A program made the position numbers and the translations under genes. The notes beneath the pieces are model-generated. The model made no database searches. It was given only the letters and a program-made list of their open reading frames with translations, and was not told the DNA's origin. A stretch of DNA of 64,000 bases from Thiobacillus sp. (GTDB lineage Bacteria; Pseudomonadota; Gammaproteobacteria; Burkholderiales; Thiobacillaceae): positions 1 to 64,000 of the forward strand of contig NZ_JADMKC010000001.1 in NCBI RefSeq assembly GCF_018780105.1, given 5' to 3'. This document shows, one piece after another, positions 48,561-57,684 of the stretch; positions within the stretch are counted from its first letter, which is position 1, and every line of letters begins with the position of its first letter.

Positions 48561-49571
48561 TTGAAAGTCTTGCTGACCGGCGGCGCCGGCTATATCGGTT
48601 CGCACACTGCAGTGGAATGCCTGGCGGCGGGACACGAGGTGGTGGTGTTCGACAACCTGTCGAACAGCAGCGTGAAATCGCTCGACCGCGTGGCGCAGAT
48701 CAGCGGCAAGCCGGTGGCCTTTGTGCAGGGCGATATTCGCGACCGCGCGGCTTTGCGCAAGTTGTTCGCCGAGCACGCCATTGACGCGGTGGTGCATTTC
48801 GCCGGGTTGAAGGCGGTGGGCGAGTCGGTCGAAAAACCGCTGCTGTACTACGACAACAACATCGCCGGCAGCATCGCGCTGTTCGAGGTGATGGCGGAGG
48901 CGGGCGTGAAGGCGGTGGTGTTCTCGTCGTCGGCCACGGTGTACGGCGATCCGGCGACGGTGCCGATCACCGAGGATTTCCCGCTGTCGGCCACCAATCC
49001 GTATGGCCGCTCCAAACTGTTCATCGAGGAAATCCTTGGCGATATCGCGCTGTCGGACAAGGCCTGGAATGTGGCCTTGCTGCGTTACTTCAACCCGGTG
49101 GGCGCGCATGAATCAGGCTTGATCGGCGAAGATCCGCAGGGTATCCCCAACAACCTGATGCCGTTTGTGGCGCAGGTGGCGGTGGGACGTCGCGCGCATC
49201 TGAACGTGTTCGGCGGCGACTATCCGACGCCGGACGGCACCGGGGTACGCGACTACATTCACGTGGTCGATCTGGCGCGCGGGCACGTGGCGGCGCTGAA
49301 CAAGCTGCTTGGGTTGGGCGGGGTAAAAATCTGGAATCTGGGCACCGGCTGTGGCGTCAGCGTGCTCGACATGGTGCGTGCATTCGAAGCAGCCAGCGGC
49401 AAACCGGTGCCGTATCAGATCGGGGCGCGCCGCGCCGGCGACGTGGCGCAGTGCTGGGCCGACCCGGCACGTGCTGCGCAGGAACTGGGCTGGCGTGCGG
49501 AATACGATTTGCCGCGGATGTGCGCCGATGCCTGGCGCTGGCAGGCGGGTAATCCGGACGGCTACGCTTGA
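48561..49571 (+). CDS. galE: UDP-glucose 4-epimerase
   Basis: Interconverts UDP-glucose and UDP-galactose; the product has 336 residues. It begins at TTG 48561 behind CAGGAGA. Signatures are [44 protein letters not shown] and the YxxxK pair in [12 protein letters not shown]. It is separated from the rhamnose genes by higBA and supplies galactose to the polysaccharide. Its stop is followed by a short run of 7-nt-spaced stop codons before the convergent rhomboid gene. Confidence 0.98.
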   Translation: MKVLLTGGAGYIGSHTAVECLAAGHEVVVFDNLSNSSVKSLDRVAQISGKPVAFVQGDIRDRAALRKLFAEHAIDAVVHFAGLKAVGESVEKPLLYYDNNIAGSIALFEVMAEAGVKAVVFSSSATVYGDPATVPITEDFPLSATNPYGRSKLFIEEILGDIALSDKAWNVALLRYFNPVGAHESGLIGEDPQGIPNNLMPFVAQVAVGRRAHLNVFGGDYPTPDGTGVRDYIHVVDLARGHVAALNKLLGLGGVKIWNLGTGCGVSVLDMVRAFEAASGKPVPYQIGARRAGDVAQCWADPARAAQELGWRAEYDLPRMCADAWRWQAGNPDGYA

Positions 49572-49596
49572 AAAAAGGTGAGCGGTGAGCGCTTAG
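49569..49596 (+). repeat. heptamer-spaced stop-codon tract after galE
   Basis: Beyond the galE TGA at 49569 are TGA at 49579 and 49586 (7 nt apart, in repeated GGTGAGC units) and TAG at 49594. The tract overlaps the stop of the convergent rhomboid gene on the other strand. It is the same type of sequence as those after leuB, the PEP-CTERM gene at 54082 and the PhoX-like gene. Confidence 0.45.
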
Positions 49597-50186
49597 CGCT
49601 TGCCGAAAATGCCGCGTCCGCGGAAATACTGTACCCCCAGCCAGCCGCCGAACAGCCCGCCCAGGTGGGCGAAATGGGCGACGCCCGCTGCGGTGTTGGT
49701 GACCCCGAGAAACAGTTCGATCAGGCCGTAGCCGAACACGAAGGTGCGCGCGGGGATCTGGATGAAGGGCAGAAAGATGATGCTGATGACGCGGTTGGGA
49801 AAGTACAGCGCGTAGGCCAGCAGCAGCCCGAACACGCCGCCGGACGCACCGATCACCGGCCCGGTCGCGTGCAGGAAAAAGCCACTGACGGCGATTTGCG
49901 TCATCGCGGCGACCGCCACGCTGAGCAGGTAGGTCAGCAGATAGCGCAGGTCGTTCCAGCGTTTTTCCAGCTCGGCGCCGAACATCCAGATCGCCGCCAT
50001 GTTGAATCCCAGATGCAGCAGCGAGCCGTGCAGGAAACTGTAGGTGATCAGCTGCCAGTAATGGAACGCGCCGCCCGAGCCCGGCGGCCACAGGCCGAAG
50101 GTGCGGACGATGTCGGGGCCGGTGAAGATCCCCAATGCATAGATCAGGACATTCAGCAGGATGAGGGTGAAGGTGATCGGCGGCAT
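49593..50186 (-). CDS. rhomboid-family intramembrane serine protease
   Basis: The only minus-strand gene in the window. From the ATG complementary to 50184-50186 it codes 197 residues in about six helices. The catalytic serine is S115 in VIGASGGVFG and the histidine is H174 in AHFAHLGGLFGG; the oxyanion region LHLGFNMAAIWMFG (H58, N62) is intact. The substrate is unknown. It converges on galE and diverges from the nuclease gene, marking the boundary of the EPS locus. Confidence 0.93.
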   Translation of the reverse strand: MPPITFTLILLNVLIYALGIFTGPDIVRTFGLWPPGSGGAFHYWQLITYSFLHGSLLHLGFNMAAIWMFGAELEKRWNDLRYLLTYLLSVAVAAMTQIAVSGFFLHATGPVIGASGGVFGLLLAYALYFPNRVISIIFLPFIQIPARTFVFGYGLIELFLGVTNTAAGVAHFAHLGGLFGGWLGVQYFRGRGIFGKR

Positions 50187-50262
50187 GGCGGCTCGGTTGG
50201 GATTTAGCGAAATTGTAATGCGAGGCGGGACCCTGTTAGCAAGATTCAGGATTCTGTTCCAT

Positions 50263-50278
50263 GAGCCGAACGGGTCAG
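50263..50278 (+). promoter_or_regulatory. dyad-like motif upstream of the nuclease gene
   Basis: GAGCCGAACGGGTCAG at 50263-50278, 100 bases before the start of the exported nuclease, aligns with sequences before other exported-protein genes here. The left half AGCC is intact and the right half is imperfect (GGGT for GGCT). It could be an operator; no regulator is identified. Confidence 0.35.
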
Positions 50279-50362
50279 CTGGCGAGCATGCTGGCGACAT
50301 GATGCGACAACATGCGGCGCTTAGTCTTCGTGGATTCCTTCCACTTGATCAAGGGTTGTGCC

Positions 50363-53300
50363 ATGCATCGTTTCAAACGTGTTCCGTTGTCTGTTGCGCT
50401 GGGAAGTCTGTTCCTGTCGGGCGCGCTGGTTTCGAATGCAGCGCTGGCGGACGTCACGCCGCAGTTGCTGCCGTATGCGCAGGACTGGTCGAATACCGGC
50501 CTGATCACCACGACCGACGACTGGAGCGGCGTGCCGGGCGTGATGGGCTATCGCGGCGATACGCTCACCGGCGCAACCGGCGCCAACCCGCAAACGATCC
50601 TGGCTGACGGCACCGGCGTGCTGGATATCAACGCCAACCAGACTGCGCCCAATACCTTCAATACTGGCGGTGTCGCCGAATTCGAGCTGGCCGATCCGAG
50701 CATTGCGCTGACGGGTTCCGGCACCGCCGATGCGCCTTTCATCCTGCTGAACCTCAACACCAGCGGCTGGCAGGCGATCCAGGTCGGCTATCTGTTGCGC
50801 GATCTGGACGGCTCGGCCGACAACGCCATCCAGCCGGTGGCACTGCAATATCGCGTCGGCGCCAGCGGCAACTTCACCGATGTGCCGGCCGCTTACGTGG
50901 CCGATGCGACCAGCGGCCCCAGCCTCGCCACGCAGACCACACCGGTCAGCGTGGTTTTGCCGGCGGCAGCTGAGAACCAGCCGCTGCTGCAGCTGCGCGT
51001 GATCACCAGCAACGCCGGCGGCAACGACGAATGGGTGGGGGTCGACAACCTGAGCGTCACCGGCACGCCCAGCGGCGGCGCGGTCAACCTGCCCATCGTG
51101 GCATCCTGCCCAGCCGGCTTGTCGGTGGTGGCAGCGGGATCGGGTAGCGTCATGCTCGCCGCCAGCGACGCCGACAGCGTGGTCGACAGCGCAAGCATCA
51201 GTGCCGGTGCGCTGGCCGGGATTTCGCTCGGCAGCTTCTCCGCCGCGACGGCGGACGGCGAAGCGGCCAGCGTGTCGCTCGACGTGTCGGGGCTGGCCGC
51301 CGGCAGCTATCCGGTGCAGATCAGCTTTGCCAACAACGAAGCGCAAACCACCACCTGCACCGTGACGGTGACCGCCACCGGCCTCACCCGCATCCCGGCG
51401 ATCCAGGGTAGCGGCAGCTCCAGTCCGCTGGCCGGGCAGACCGTGACGACCGAAGGCCTGGTCACCAAACTCAACAACAACGGTTTCTACCTGCAGGACG
51501 AAACGGGCGACAGCGACGCCGCCACCTCGGACGGCGTGTTCGTGTTCACCAGCACGGCGCCGACCGTGAGCGTGGGCGACCGCGTGCGCCTGACCGCCAA
51601 AGTGGTGGAATTCAACACCGGTGCGGCCAGCAATGCGAAGACGCTGGCCAACCCGCTGACCGAACTGTCCAACGTGAGCGGGCTCACCGTGCTCGCCAGC
51701 GGCCTCGCCATTGCGCCGACGCCGATCGTGTTCCCGGAAGCGAGCGAAGGCGATCTCGAACGCGTCGAAGGCATGCTGGTGGAAATCGCCACGCCGCTCA
51801 CCGCTTCGCAGAATTACTTCCAGGGCCGTTATGGCCAGATCACGCTCGCCGCCGAAGGCCGCCTGATCAAGCCGACCAATCTGTATCCGGCCGGCAGCGT
51901 CGATGCGCAGAACTTGGCTGACGACAACGCGCGCCGCCGCATCCTGCTCGACGACGGCACCAGCCTGCAGAATCCCAACCCCACGCCCTACATCGGCGAC
52001 GACAACACGCTGCGCGCGGGCGACACGCTGCCCGGCCTGGTCGGCGTGGTCGACTACGGCCTGGCCACCAGCAGCAACACCGGCATCGCCGATTACCGCA
52101 TCCATCCGGTGGGTGCGCTGAACTTCACCCGTTCCAATCCGCGTACCGCCACCCCGCCGGCCGTGGGCGGCAACCTGCGGGTCGCGAGCTTCAACGTGCT
52201 CAACTACTTCACCACGTTCATCGACGGCACCACCGCCGACGGCCAGAGCGGGCAGGGCTGCTCGCTCGGCGGCGCAGTGTCGGCCGGCAATTGCCGCGGC
52301 GCCAACAACGCTGCGGAATTCATCCGCCAGCGCGACAAGATCGTCGCGGCGATGGCGGCAATCAATGCCGACGCCGTGGGCCTGATCGAAATCGAGAACA
52401 ACGGCGAGACAGCGGTCGCCAATCTGGTGGCGGCACTCAACGCGGTTCTGGGCGCAGGCACGTACGCCAGCGTGGGCTTGCCGACGGGCGGCACCGGCAC
52501 CGACGCCATCCGCATGGCCATGATCTACAAGCCGGCAAAACTGGCTCCGGTCGGCGGCGCGCAGAGCGATACCGCGGCGATCCACAACCGTCCGCCGCTG
52601 GCGCAGACTTTTGCGGCGGCGAACGGCGAAAAGTTCACCCTCATCGTCAATCACTTCAAGTCCAAGGGCAGCTGCCCGAGCGGCGGCGGGGCCGATGCCG
52701 ACCAGGGCGACGGCCAGGGTTGCTGGAACGATCTGCGCGTGCAGCAGGCGCAGGCCCTGCATGGCTTCGCCGCCAGCGTCGGCGCCAGCAGCGAGTCGCG
52801 CGTCCTGATCATGGGCGACCTCAATGCCTACGGCCGCGAAGAACCGGTGATCGAATTGCTGAACAGCGGCTACGCCGACCAGGTCTCGCGCTTCAGCGGC
52901 AACGCCGGTTATTCCTACGTATTCGATGGCGAGTCGGGCTACCTCGACCACGCGCTGGCGACGCCGAATCTGGCATTGCTGATCAGTGGCACGGCCGGCT
53001 GGCACATCAACGCCGACGAGCCCTCGATCATCGACTACAACACCGAGTACAAGCAGCCCGCGTGCCCCACCTGCGGCCCCGACTACTACACCGCCACGGC
53101 GTACCGCTCGTCCGATCACGACCCGGTGGTGGTCGGCCTCAGCTTGCTGAAATCGCTGACCGGCACCGCCGGCCGTGATGTCATCAGCGGCACGCCGGGC
53201 GACGACGTCATCAGCGGCGGCATCGGCGCCGACACGATCAGCAGCGGCGCGGGCAACGACGTGATCGTCTATGCCTCGATGCGCGATGCCGGCGACAGCG

Positions 53301-53539
53301 TCACCGACTTCGCTCCCAGCCTCGATCGCCTCGATCTGTCGGCCCTGCTGGCCAGCCTCGGCATCAGCCAGGCCACGGCGTTCGCTAACGGCCATGTGCG
53401 CGTGGTCAGCGTCAGCGGTGGCGCCAGCGTGCAGATCGATGCTGACGGCGCAGTCGGTACGGGTGCCTATCGTCCGCTGGCCACGCTCAGGGGCGTGAGC
53501 GCGGCGGCGGTTGATCCGGAGCGCGATCTCGGCTTGTAA
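50363..53539 (+). CDS. ExeM/NucH-type extracellular endonuclease with T1SS-like C-terminus
   Basis: Probable secreted DNase of 1058 residues. A Sec signal peptide ends near SNAALA. The middle has an OB-fold region (about 355-520, RIPAIQGSGSSSPLAGQTV, GFYLQDETGDSD), then an endonuclease/exonuclease/phosphatase domain (about 590-930: RVASFNVLNYF, VGLIEIENNGE, NHFKSKG, IMGDLNAYGREEP, SSDHDPVV). The last 130 residues carry glycine-aspartate repeats (GTPGDDVISGGIGADTIS) and a conserved tail ending RPLATLRGVSAAAVDPERDL. This tail is shared with the 5'-nucleotidase at 55264. It may bind calcium or direct sorting. Confidence 0.9.
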   Translation: MHRFKRVPLSVALGSLFLSGALVSNAALADVTPQLLPYAQDWSNTGLITTTDDWSGVPGVMGYRGDTLTGATGANPQTILADGTGVLDINANQTAPNTFNTGGVAEFELADPSIALTGSGTADAPFILLNLNTSGWQAIQVGYLLRDLDGSADNAIQPVALQYRVGASGNFTDVPAAYVADATSGPSLATQTTPVSVVLPAAAENQPLLQLRVITSNAGGNDEWVGVDNLSVTGTPSGGAVNLPIVASCPAGLSVVAAGSGSVMLAASDADSVVDSASISAGALAGISLGSFSAATADGEAASVSLDVSGLAAGSYPVQISFANNEAQTTTCTVTVTATGLTRIPAIQGSGSSSPLAGQTVTTEGLVTKLNNNGFYLQDETGDSDAATSDGVFVFTSTAPTVSVGDRVRLTAKVVEFNTGAASNAKTLANPLTELSNVSGLTVLASGLAIAPTPIVFPEASEGDLERVEGMLVEIATPLTASQNYFQGRYGQITLAAEGRLIKPTNLYPAGSVDAQNLADDNARRRILLDDGTSLQNPNPTPYIGDDNTLRAGDTLPGLVGVVDYGLATSSNTGIADYRIHPVGALNFTRSNPRTATPPAVGGNLRVASFNVLNYFTTFIDGTTADGQSGQGCSLGGAVSAGNCRGANNAAEFIRQRDKIVAAMAAINADAVGLIEIENNGETAVANLVAALNAVLGAGTYASVGLPTGGTGTDAIRMAMIYKPAKLAPVGGAQSDTAAIHNRPPLAQTFAAANGEKFTLIVNHFKSKGSCPSGGGADADQGDGQGCWNDLRVQQAQALHGFAASVGASSESRVLIMGDLNAYGREEPVIELLNSGYADQVSRFSGNAGYSYVFDGESGYLDHALATPNLALLISGTAGWHINADEPSIIDYNTEYKQPACPTCGPDYYTATAYRSSDHDPVVVGLSLLKSLTGTAGRDVISGTPGDDVISGGIGADTISSGAGNDVIVYASMRDAGDSVTDFAPSLDRLDLSALLASLGISQATAFANGHVRVVSVSGGASVQIDADGAVGTGAYRPLATLRGVSAAAVDPERDLGL

Positions 53540-53552
53540 GCGCGATGCGGCA

Positions 53553-53608
53553 GCCGGGCAGGGGCCCGGCTAGAAAGGGCGGCCGTCTGCAGACGGCCGC
53601 TTTTTTTT
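53553..53608 (+). terminator. strong intrinsic terminator after the nuclease gene
   Basis: GCGGCCGTC at 53579-53587 pairs with GACGGCCGC at 53592-53600 around TGCA, followed by eight T residues. A smaller GCCGGG/CCCGGC hairpin lies just upstream at 53553-53570. This should end the nuclease transcript cleanly. Confidence 0.88.
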
Positions 53609-53623
53609 GTCCCAGCGTGGGGG

Positions 53624-53683
53624 TATGAGCCAACCGGCTTATCGGGTGCGCCATTTCAGCGCGAAGCCCTGACATATTCACCC
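53624..53683 (+). promoter_or_regulatory. upstream block shared with the phytase-type gene, containing AGCC-N4-GGCT dyad
   Basis: TATGAGCC at 53624 and CCTGACATATTCACCC at 53668 recur in near-identical form and with the same 44-base spacing at 60088 and 60132. The first block contains AGCCAACCGGCT (53628-53639), a perfect 4+4 dyad. It may hold the operator/promoter of the PEP-CTERM gene at 54082, placing that promoter some 400 bases before the start codon. Confidence 0.5.
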
Positions 53684-53757
53684 GCTACGATGCATCACAG
53701 TCGGGCAGAGCAACCGGGCATAGATTCAGTGCCGCCACGACCATAAAAAGCCTTACA

Positions 53758-53899
53758 AAATAAAGCAACACATAGTGCGCGTGAAAAGCAGTCGGCCTCG
53801 GGTTCCCCGAAGCCAGAACAGCCGCAAGGCTGCTCACTCCTGTCGTCGTTGATTCGCTCAACGACATCTCACGCGCTCGCCGGAACGGTGCTGCGCGGC
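53758..53899 (+). promoter_or_regulatory. conserved structured leader, copy 1 (upstream of PEP-CTERM gene 54082)
   Basis: AAATAAAGCAACA (53758-53770) and AGTGCGCGTGAAAAGCAGTC (53774-53793) are identical to 60243-60255 and 60259-60278. Two variable hairpins follow (GGC..GCC; CAGCC-GCAA-GGCTG). A 62-base block at 53838-53899 then matches 60332-60393 without gaps. It holds a hairpin TCGTTGA/TCAACGA around TTCGC whose copy-2 counterpart keeps pairing through two double changes. Downstream, GCCGGG/CCCGGC (about 53945-53962) forms another hairpin. A regulatory RNA is the favoured reading; no named family is recognised. Confidence 0.6.
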
Positions 53900-54081
53900 A
53901 TTACCTATTGCAGTTTCCATTCTGGCGAGCGCGGGAATTTGTTTGCCGGGTTTTCTCCCGGCAAGCCGGTCGGACCGCAACGGTCGCCATTCGATTTCCA
54001 GTGTCGCGCCGCGTCGCAGGTGGGCGGAGCGGCAGCGTTTGTCTTGTCCACCGCCATCACAATTATTAAAGGAATCGTTCC

Positions 54082-55050
54082 ATGAAGCGCGTGAAAGCAA
54101 TCCAGTCATTCCCTCTTCGTTCCGCTTTGCTGCTGGCGGTGCTGGCTATGGCCAGCACCGGTGCGCAGGCGAGCGTGACGCTCAGAAATGATTCGGGGGT
54201 CATCCAGATTGGCGGCAATATCGTCATTCGACAGCCGAGCCTCCCGACCACGGTCACCCCGCCCGCCGCCTCGCTCGGCAATGCCTCGGCTTCGTCGCAG
54301 GTCAGCGGCAACATGAATTATTCGGTGGGTTCGAGCTACGGAAATTTCAGTGAAAGCGACCAGAGTGCGGACGGTTCGACCGTGGCGCTGGCGCTGAGCC
54401 GCAAGGGCTTTGGTTACCAGTCCGAGGCCGCATCAACCGGCACCCGGCTCAAGGCGCACGCCGAAACGCAGTGGACGCAAAACACCGACAGCAATGGCAA
54501 CAGCACCGGTTACGGCAGCAGCTCGGCGTCCGCCACATCGAACTGGAGCGACTGGTTCGTGATCTCGGGCGGCACCGGCCTCGGCACCGCCAGCTTCATG
54601 GCGCAGTTGAACGGCACGCTGCAATCGACCGCGAACGGCTCAGCCAATTTCGGCCTGACCGTCGGTTATTCGACGAATACCTATTGCTACTACTGGTACA
54701 ACACCTGTACCGCGGCCGATCAGAACCAGACTCTGGTCAGCCAGAGCACCAGCCTGTCGGGCAAAAGCAAGACCACGCTGTCGCAGGGCATCGAAGGCGA
54801 GTTCACTTTTGCCTATGACACGCCGTTCCGGCTGACGGCTTCGCTGAATGTCGGCGCGTCCAACGGCAGCCTGGCGGATGTCAGTTTCGATACCCTGAGC
54901 CACAGCCTGGTGTTGCCGCTGGGGGTGAGCCTGCAGAGCGCGTCGGGCCTGTATGTGCAGGCCGTTCCCGAAGCCGAGACCTACGCCATGATGCTGGCGG
55001 GCCTGGGGTTGGTGGGCTTTGCTGCTGCGCGCCGCAAGACGAATCGGTGA
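54082..55050 (+). CDS. PEP-CTERM surface protein
   Basis: Exported protein of 322 residues with a signal peptide (cleavage near AQA) and a Ser/Thr/Gly-rich beta-type body without a recognised enzyme domain. The C-terminal sorting tail is VPEAETYAMMLAGLGLVGF followed by AAARRKTNR: the PEP-like motif, a membrane helix and a basic end. XrtB in this window is a candidate processing enzyme. It is preceded by an unusually long conserved leader and followed by 7-nt-spaced stop codons and a terminator. Function unknown; a matrix or adhesion protein is possible. Confidence 0.85.
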   Translation: MKRVKAIQSFPLRSALLLAVLAMASTGAQASVTLRNDSGVIQIGGNIVIRQPSLPTTVTPPAASLGNASASSQVSGNMNYSVGSSYGNFSESDQSADGSTVALALSRKGFGYQSEAASTGTRLKAHAETQWTQNTDSNGNSTGYGSSSASATSNWSDWFVISGGTGLGTASFMAQLNGTLQSTANGSANFGLTVGYSTNTYCYYWYNTCTAADQNQTLVSQSTSLSGKSKTTLSQGIEGEFTFAYDTPFRLTASLNVGASNGSLADVSFDTLSHSLVLPLGVSLQSASGLYVQAVPEAETYAMMLAGLGLVGFAAARRKTNR

Positions 55051-55071
55051 GCGGTAAGTCGTGAACAGTAA
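55048..55071 (+). repeat. heptamer-spaced stop codons after PEP-CTERM gene
   Basis: Stop codons occur at exactly 7-base intervals: TGA 55048 (the gene's own), TAA 55055, TGA 55062 and TAA 55069. Because 7 is not a multiple of 3, the series covers all frames. The intrinsic terminator starts three bases later. Confidence 0.6.
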
Positions 55072-55073
55072 GA

Positions 55074-55103
55074 ACGGGCGACCTGCGGGTCGCCCGTTTT
55101 TTC
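55074..55103 (+). terminator. intrinsic terminator
   Basis: GGGCGACC pairs with GGTCGCCC around a short TGCG loop, extended by A-C-G/C-G-T at the base, with a following run of six T. It is nearly the same sequence as the terminator at 59977, which follows a second gene with the same PEP-CTERM tail. Confidence 0.88.
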
Positions 55104-55106
55104 TGC

Positions 55107-55122
55107 GCCGAACGGCTCATGT
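55107..55122 (+). promoter_or_regulatory. GCCG-AA-CGGC dyad upstream of 5'-nucleotidase
   Basis: GCCGAACGGCTCATGT at 55107-55122 is identical to 58404-58419 before the PhoX-like gene. Its core GCCG-AA-CGGC is an inverted repeat. It lies 142 bases before the nucleotidase start, just after the preceding terminator, where a promoter/operator is expected. Confidence 0.5.
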
Positions 55123-55179
55123 GAATTCCATTTTGACCGGTACGAAATGTCACGCGCGATCCGTACATTGCTGGCGTGA

Positions 55180-55194
55180 TGGCGCGACTTGTGC
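55180..55194 (+). promoter_or_regulatory. possible sigma-54 promoter before 5'-nucleotidase
   Basis: TGGCGCG at 55180-55186, four bases, then GTGC at 55191-55194 gives the GG-N10-GC geometry with 9 of 11 specified consensus positions. It is 69 bases upstream of the start codon. It is weaker than the site before epsD, and a chance match in GC-rich DNA cannot be excluded. Confidence 0.35.
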
Positions 55195-55263
55195 GTCGAA
55201 TGTTTCGTCCAGCCCCGCTTGTGTGGCTGTCCTGTTGCCGGTTAATTCAATGGAGTTTCAGCA

Positions 55264-57600
55264 ATGAAGTTCGCACTCAAGTCTCTCTCGCTCGCGGTAT
55301 CGTTTTCGGTTCTGAGCTTCAACCCGGCATGGGCGGAAAGCCTGACCGTGTTGCACATCGGCGACCAGGAATCCTGGCTGATTTCGGCCCAGGGCAACCT
55401 GCGCGACAACGCCAGCCAGGGCATTTCGTTCTACGGCGGCGTCGACCGCCTGGCCAGCGTGATTGCCGCCCGCAAGGCCGCCGCGCCCGGTACCGTGATC
55501 ACCCTCAACGCCGGCGATTCGTTTTTGCCGGGGCCGCGCCTCAACGCCAGCTTCGTCAATCTCGCCACGGCCCACCCCGACGGCGGCCAGGATTTCTACG
55601 ACGCCATCGCCAGCCGCCAGATCGGCTTCGACGCCACGACCTTCGGCAACCACGAATTCGACCTCGACAACACCGGCCCGGTCGCCGCCCGTTTCGCCGA
55701 AGTGTCCGGCACCACCTACCTGTCGGTGAACCTGGACTTCAACGTGTCGCCCGAGCTGGCCGGTCTGGTTGCAGAGGGTGTGGTCGCACCGTCCAAGATC
55801 ATCACCACTGCCGGCGGCAAGAAGGTCGGCATCGTCGGCGCTACCACGCCGCTGCTGCCCGGCATTTCTTCGCCGCCCGCCGGCATCATGAAAAACTGGA
55901 GCGCGCTCAATACCGAAGCGCAAAACCTCGCCAACATGATTCCGCTGGTGCAGGCCGAGATCGACCGCCTGCGCAACAACGAAGGCGTGAGCGTGATCGT
56001 CGTCATGAGCCACTTGCAAGGCGCTCAGAACGAAATCAACACCCTGGTGCCCGGCCTGCGCGGCGTCGATCTGGTGATTTCCGGCGGCGGCCACGAGTTG
56101 ATGTCCGACCCCGACGATGCGCACATCCTGAGCTACGGCGCGCCGGTCATCGCCCCCACGTTCAATACCCACCCGGTTTACTCGACCGACCTCGACGGCA
56201 AATCCATCCCGGTCGTCACCGGCCACTTCGGCAACCGCTACGTCGGCGAAGTCAGCTTCACCCTCGACGATGCCACCGGCCTGGTGACCAGCCTCGACAA
56301 TACCCGCATGATCCGCGTATCGGGCGCTGCCGCCGATGCCGACAAGGTGACGCCCGACGCCACCCTCAACGCCACTGTGGTTACCCCGGTACTGAACTAT
56401 GTCACCGCGCTCAATGCACAGATCATCGGCAGCACTGCGACCAAGCTCAACGGACCGACCCATGCGTCCTGCACCCCGGTTGCACCGGCCACGACCTGCC
56501 AGTTCAGCGAAGGCGTGCGTAACGCCGAAACCGGCATGGGCAACCTGGTCGCCGACGCGATGCGCTTTGCCGGCCATACCGACGTCGCCATCCAGAACGG
56601 CGGCGGCATTCGCGCCAGCATCGGCGTGCCGGGCAACGTCACCGTAGGCGACACGTTCAACATCCTGACCTTTACCAATCTGGTCAAGCGCGCACCGGCG
56701 ATGAACGCCACGCAACTGAAGGACATCCTCGAACACGCCGTCGGTGCAGCCAGTGCGACCGGCGCGGCCAATGGCAAGTTCGCGCAGATCTCCGGCATGC
56801 AGGTGATCTACGACACCAGCAAGACCGCGCGCAGCACCGTGGTGAGCAATGTCGGCACCGGCGACCGCATCCGCCGCGTGGTACTCGACGACGGTACCGT
56901 GCTGATCGACAACGGCGTCGTGGTCAACCCCAGCCGTAGCTTCTCTTTCACCACCATCGACTTCACCGCCAACGGCGGCGACAACTATCCGTTTGCCGTC
57001 AATGGCGTGGTGTTCGAAAACGACCCCTTCAGCATCACCTATCAGGAAGCACTGTCCAACTTCATCCAGGCGTCCAAATCCATTGGCGGTCTGCAGCGCG
57101 CGAGCGCAACCGATGGCGATGAAATCACGGTGAACCTGTACGGCGAAGAAAACGCTTTCGACCGCTACGGCCGCCTGATCGACCTCAACGTCAGCGCAAT
57201 CGTCGCCGGCCAGAGTTTCAACGGCAATGCCGCCCGGAATGTCATCGTTGGTACCGCAGGCGACGACATCATCGGCGGCGGCTTGTCCGCCGACACGCTG
57301 ACCGGCGGCGCCGGTGGCGACACCTTCGTCTACACCTCAATGCGCGATGCCGGCGACACGATTGTCGACTTCACGCCGTATGCCGACCGTATCCAGCTTG
57401 GCGGCCTGCTCGCCAGCTTGGGCTACAGCGGCAGCGACGCGGTGGCCGACGGCTACGTGCGTGTGGTCGACGTGACCGGCGGCATCAGCCTGCAGATCGA
57501 CGCCGATGGCGCCTTCGGCCCGGCTGCGTACCGTCCGCTGGCCACGCTGAAAGGCCTCACCGCCAAACAGTTCGCCCCGGCGCGCGACCTCGCGCAGTAA
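55264..57600 (+). CDS. exported bifunctional metallophosphatase/5'-nucleotidase with T1SS-like C-terminus
   Basis: The 778 residues have a signal peptide ending AWA and a calcineurin-like phosphoesterase domain (about 25-340). VLHIGDQES replaces the more usual LHTNDxHG; TLNAGDSFLPG and TFGNHEFDLDN are intact. The 5'-nucleotidase C-terminal domain (about 400-620) has QNGGGIRASIG and TANGGDNYPF. The end (about 655-778) repeats the nuclease-type tail: GTAGDDIIGGGLSADTLTGG, TSMRDAGDTIVDF and RPLATLKGL. It would release phosphate from nucleotides outside the cell. The tail may bind calcium or serve in sorting. Confidence 0.92.
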   Translation: MKFALKSLSLAVSFSVLSFNPAWAESLTVLHIGDQESWLISAQGNLRDNASQGISFYGGVDRLASVIAARKAAAPGTVITLNAGDSFLPGPRLNASFVNLATAHPDGGQDFYDAIASRQIGFDATTFGNHEFDLDNTGPVAARFAEVSGTTYLSVNLDFNVSPELAGLVAEGVVAPSKIITTAGGKKVGIVGATTPLLPGISSPPAGIMKNWSALNTEAQNLANMIPLVQAEIDRLRNNEGVSVIVVMSHLQGAQNEINTLVPGLRGVDLVISGGGHELMSDPDDAHILSYGAPVIAPTFNTHPVYSTDLDGKSIPVVTGHFGNRYVGEVSFTLDDATGLVTSLDNTRMIRVSGAAADADKVTPDATLNATVVTPVLNYVTALNAQIIGSTATKLNGPTHASCTPVAPATTCQFSEGVRNAETGMGNLVADAMRFAGHTDVAIQNGGGIRASIGVPGNVTVGDTFNILTFTNLVKRAPAMNATQLKDILEHAVGAASATGAANGKFAQISGMQVIYDTSKTARSTVVSNVGTGDRIRRVVLDDGTVLIDNGVVVNPSRSFSFTTIDFTANGGDNYPFAVNGVVFENDPFSITYQEALSNFIQASKSIGGLQRASATDGDEITVNLYGEENAFDRYGRLIDLNVSAIVAGQSFNGNAARNVIVGTAGDDIIGGGLSADTLTGGAGGDTFVYTSMRDAGDTIVDFTPYADRIQLGGLLASLGYSGSDAVADGYVRVVDVTGGISLQIDADGAFGPAAYRPLATLKGLTAKQFAPARDLAQ

Positions 57601-57601
57601 A

Positions 57602-57642
57602 CAGGCAAGGGCGGGGCGGCGGTCCGCCGCCCCGCTTGCCTG
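57602..57642 (+). terminator. long GC-rich hairpin after 5'-nucleotidase
   Basis: CAGGCAAG pairs with CTTGCCTG, and inside it CGGGGCGGCGG pairs with the following CGCCGCCCCG, giving an almost continuous stem close to 20 bp. No T tract follows directly; a T run occurs about 20 bases later. It may terminate, or stabilise the 3' end, while allowing read-through to the PEP-CTERM gene at 57685. Confidence 0.6.
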
Positions 57643-57684
57643 ATTGATCAGACCACCCCAATTTTTTTATTCTAAGGAAGCATC

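Noticed and set aside
50321-53395. Very long minus-strand open frame opposite the nuclease gene
   Set aside because: It is a high-GC shadow: the plus frame has signal peptide, motifs and ribosome binding site, while the minus translation is low-complexity His/Arg/Ala-rich text.
53690-54060. Known riboswitch (c-di-GMP-I, cobalamin, fluoride) in the leader
   Set aside because: I compared the hairpins and conserved loops by eye with the consensus sequences I know; none of the invariant segments is present.
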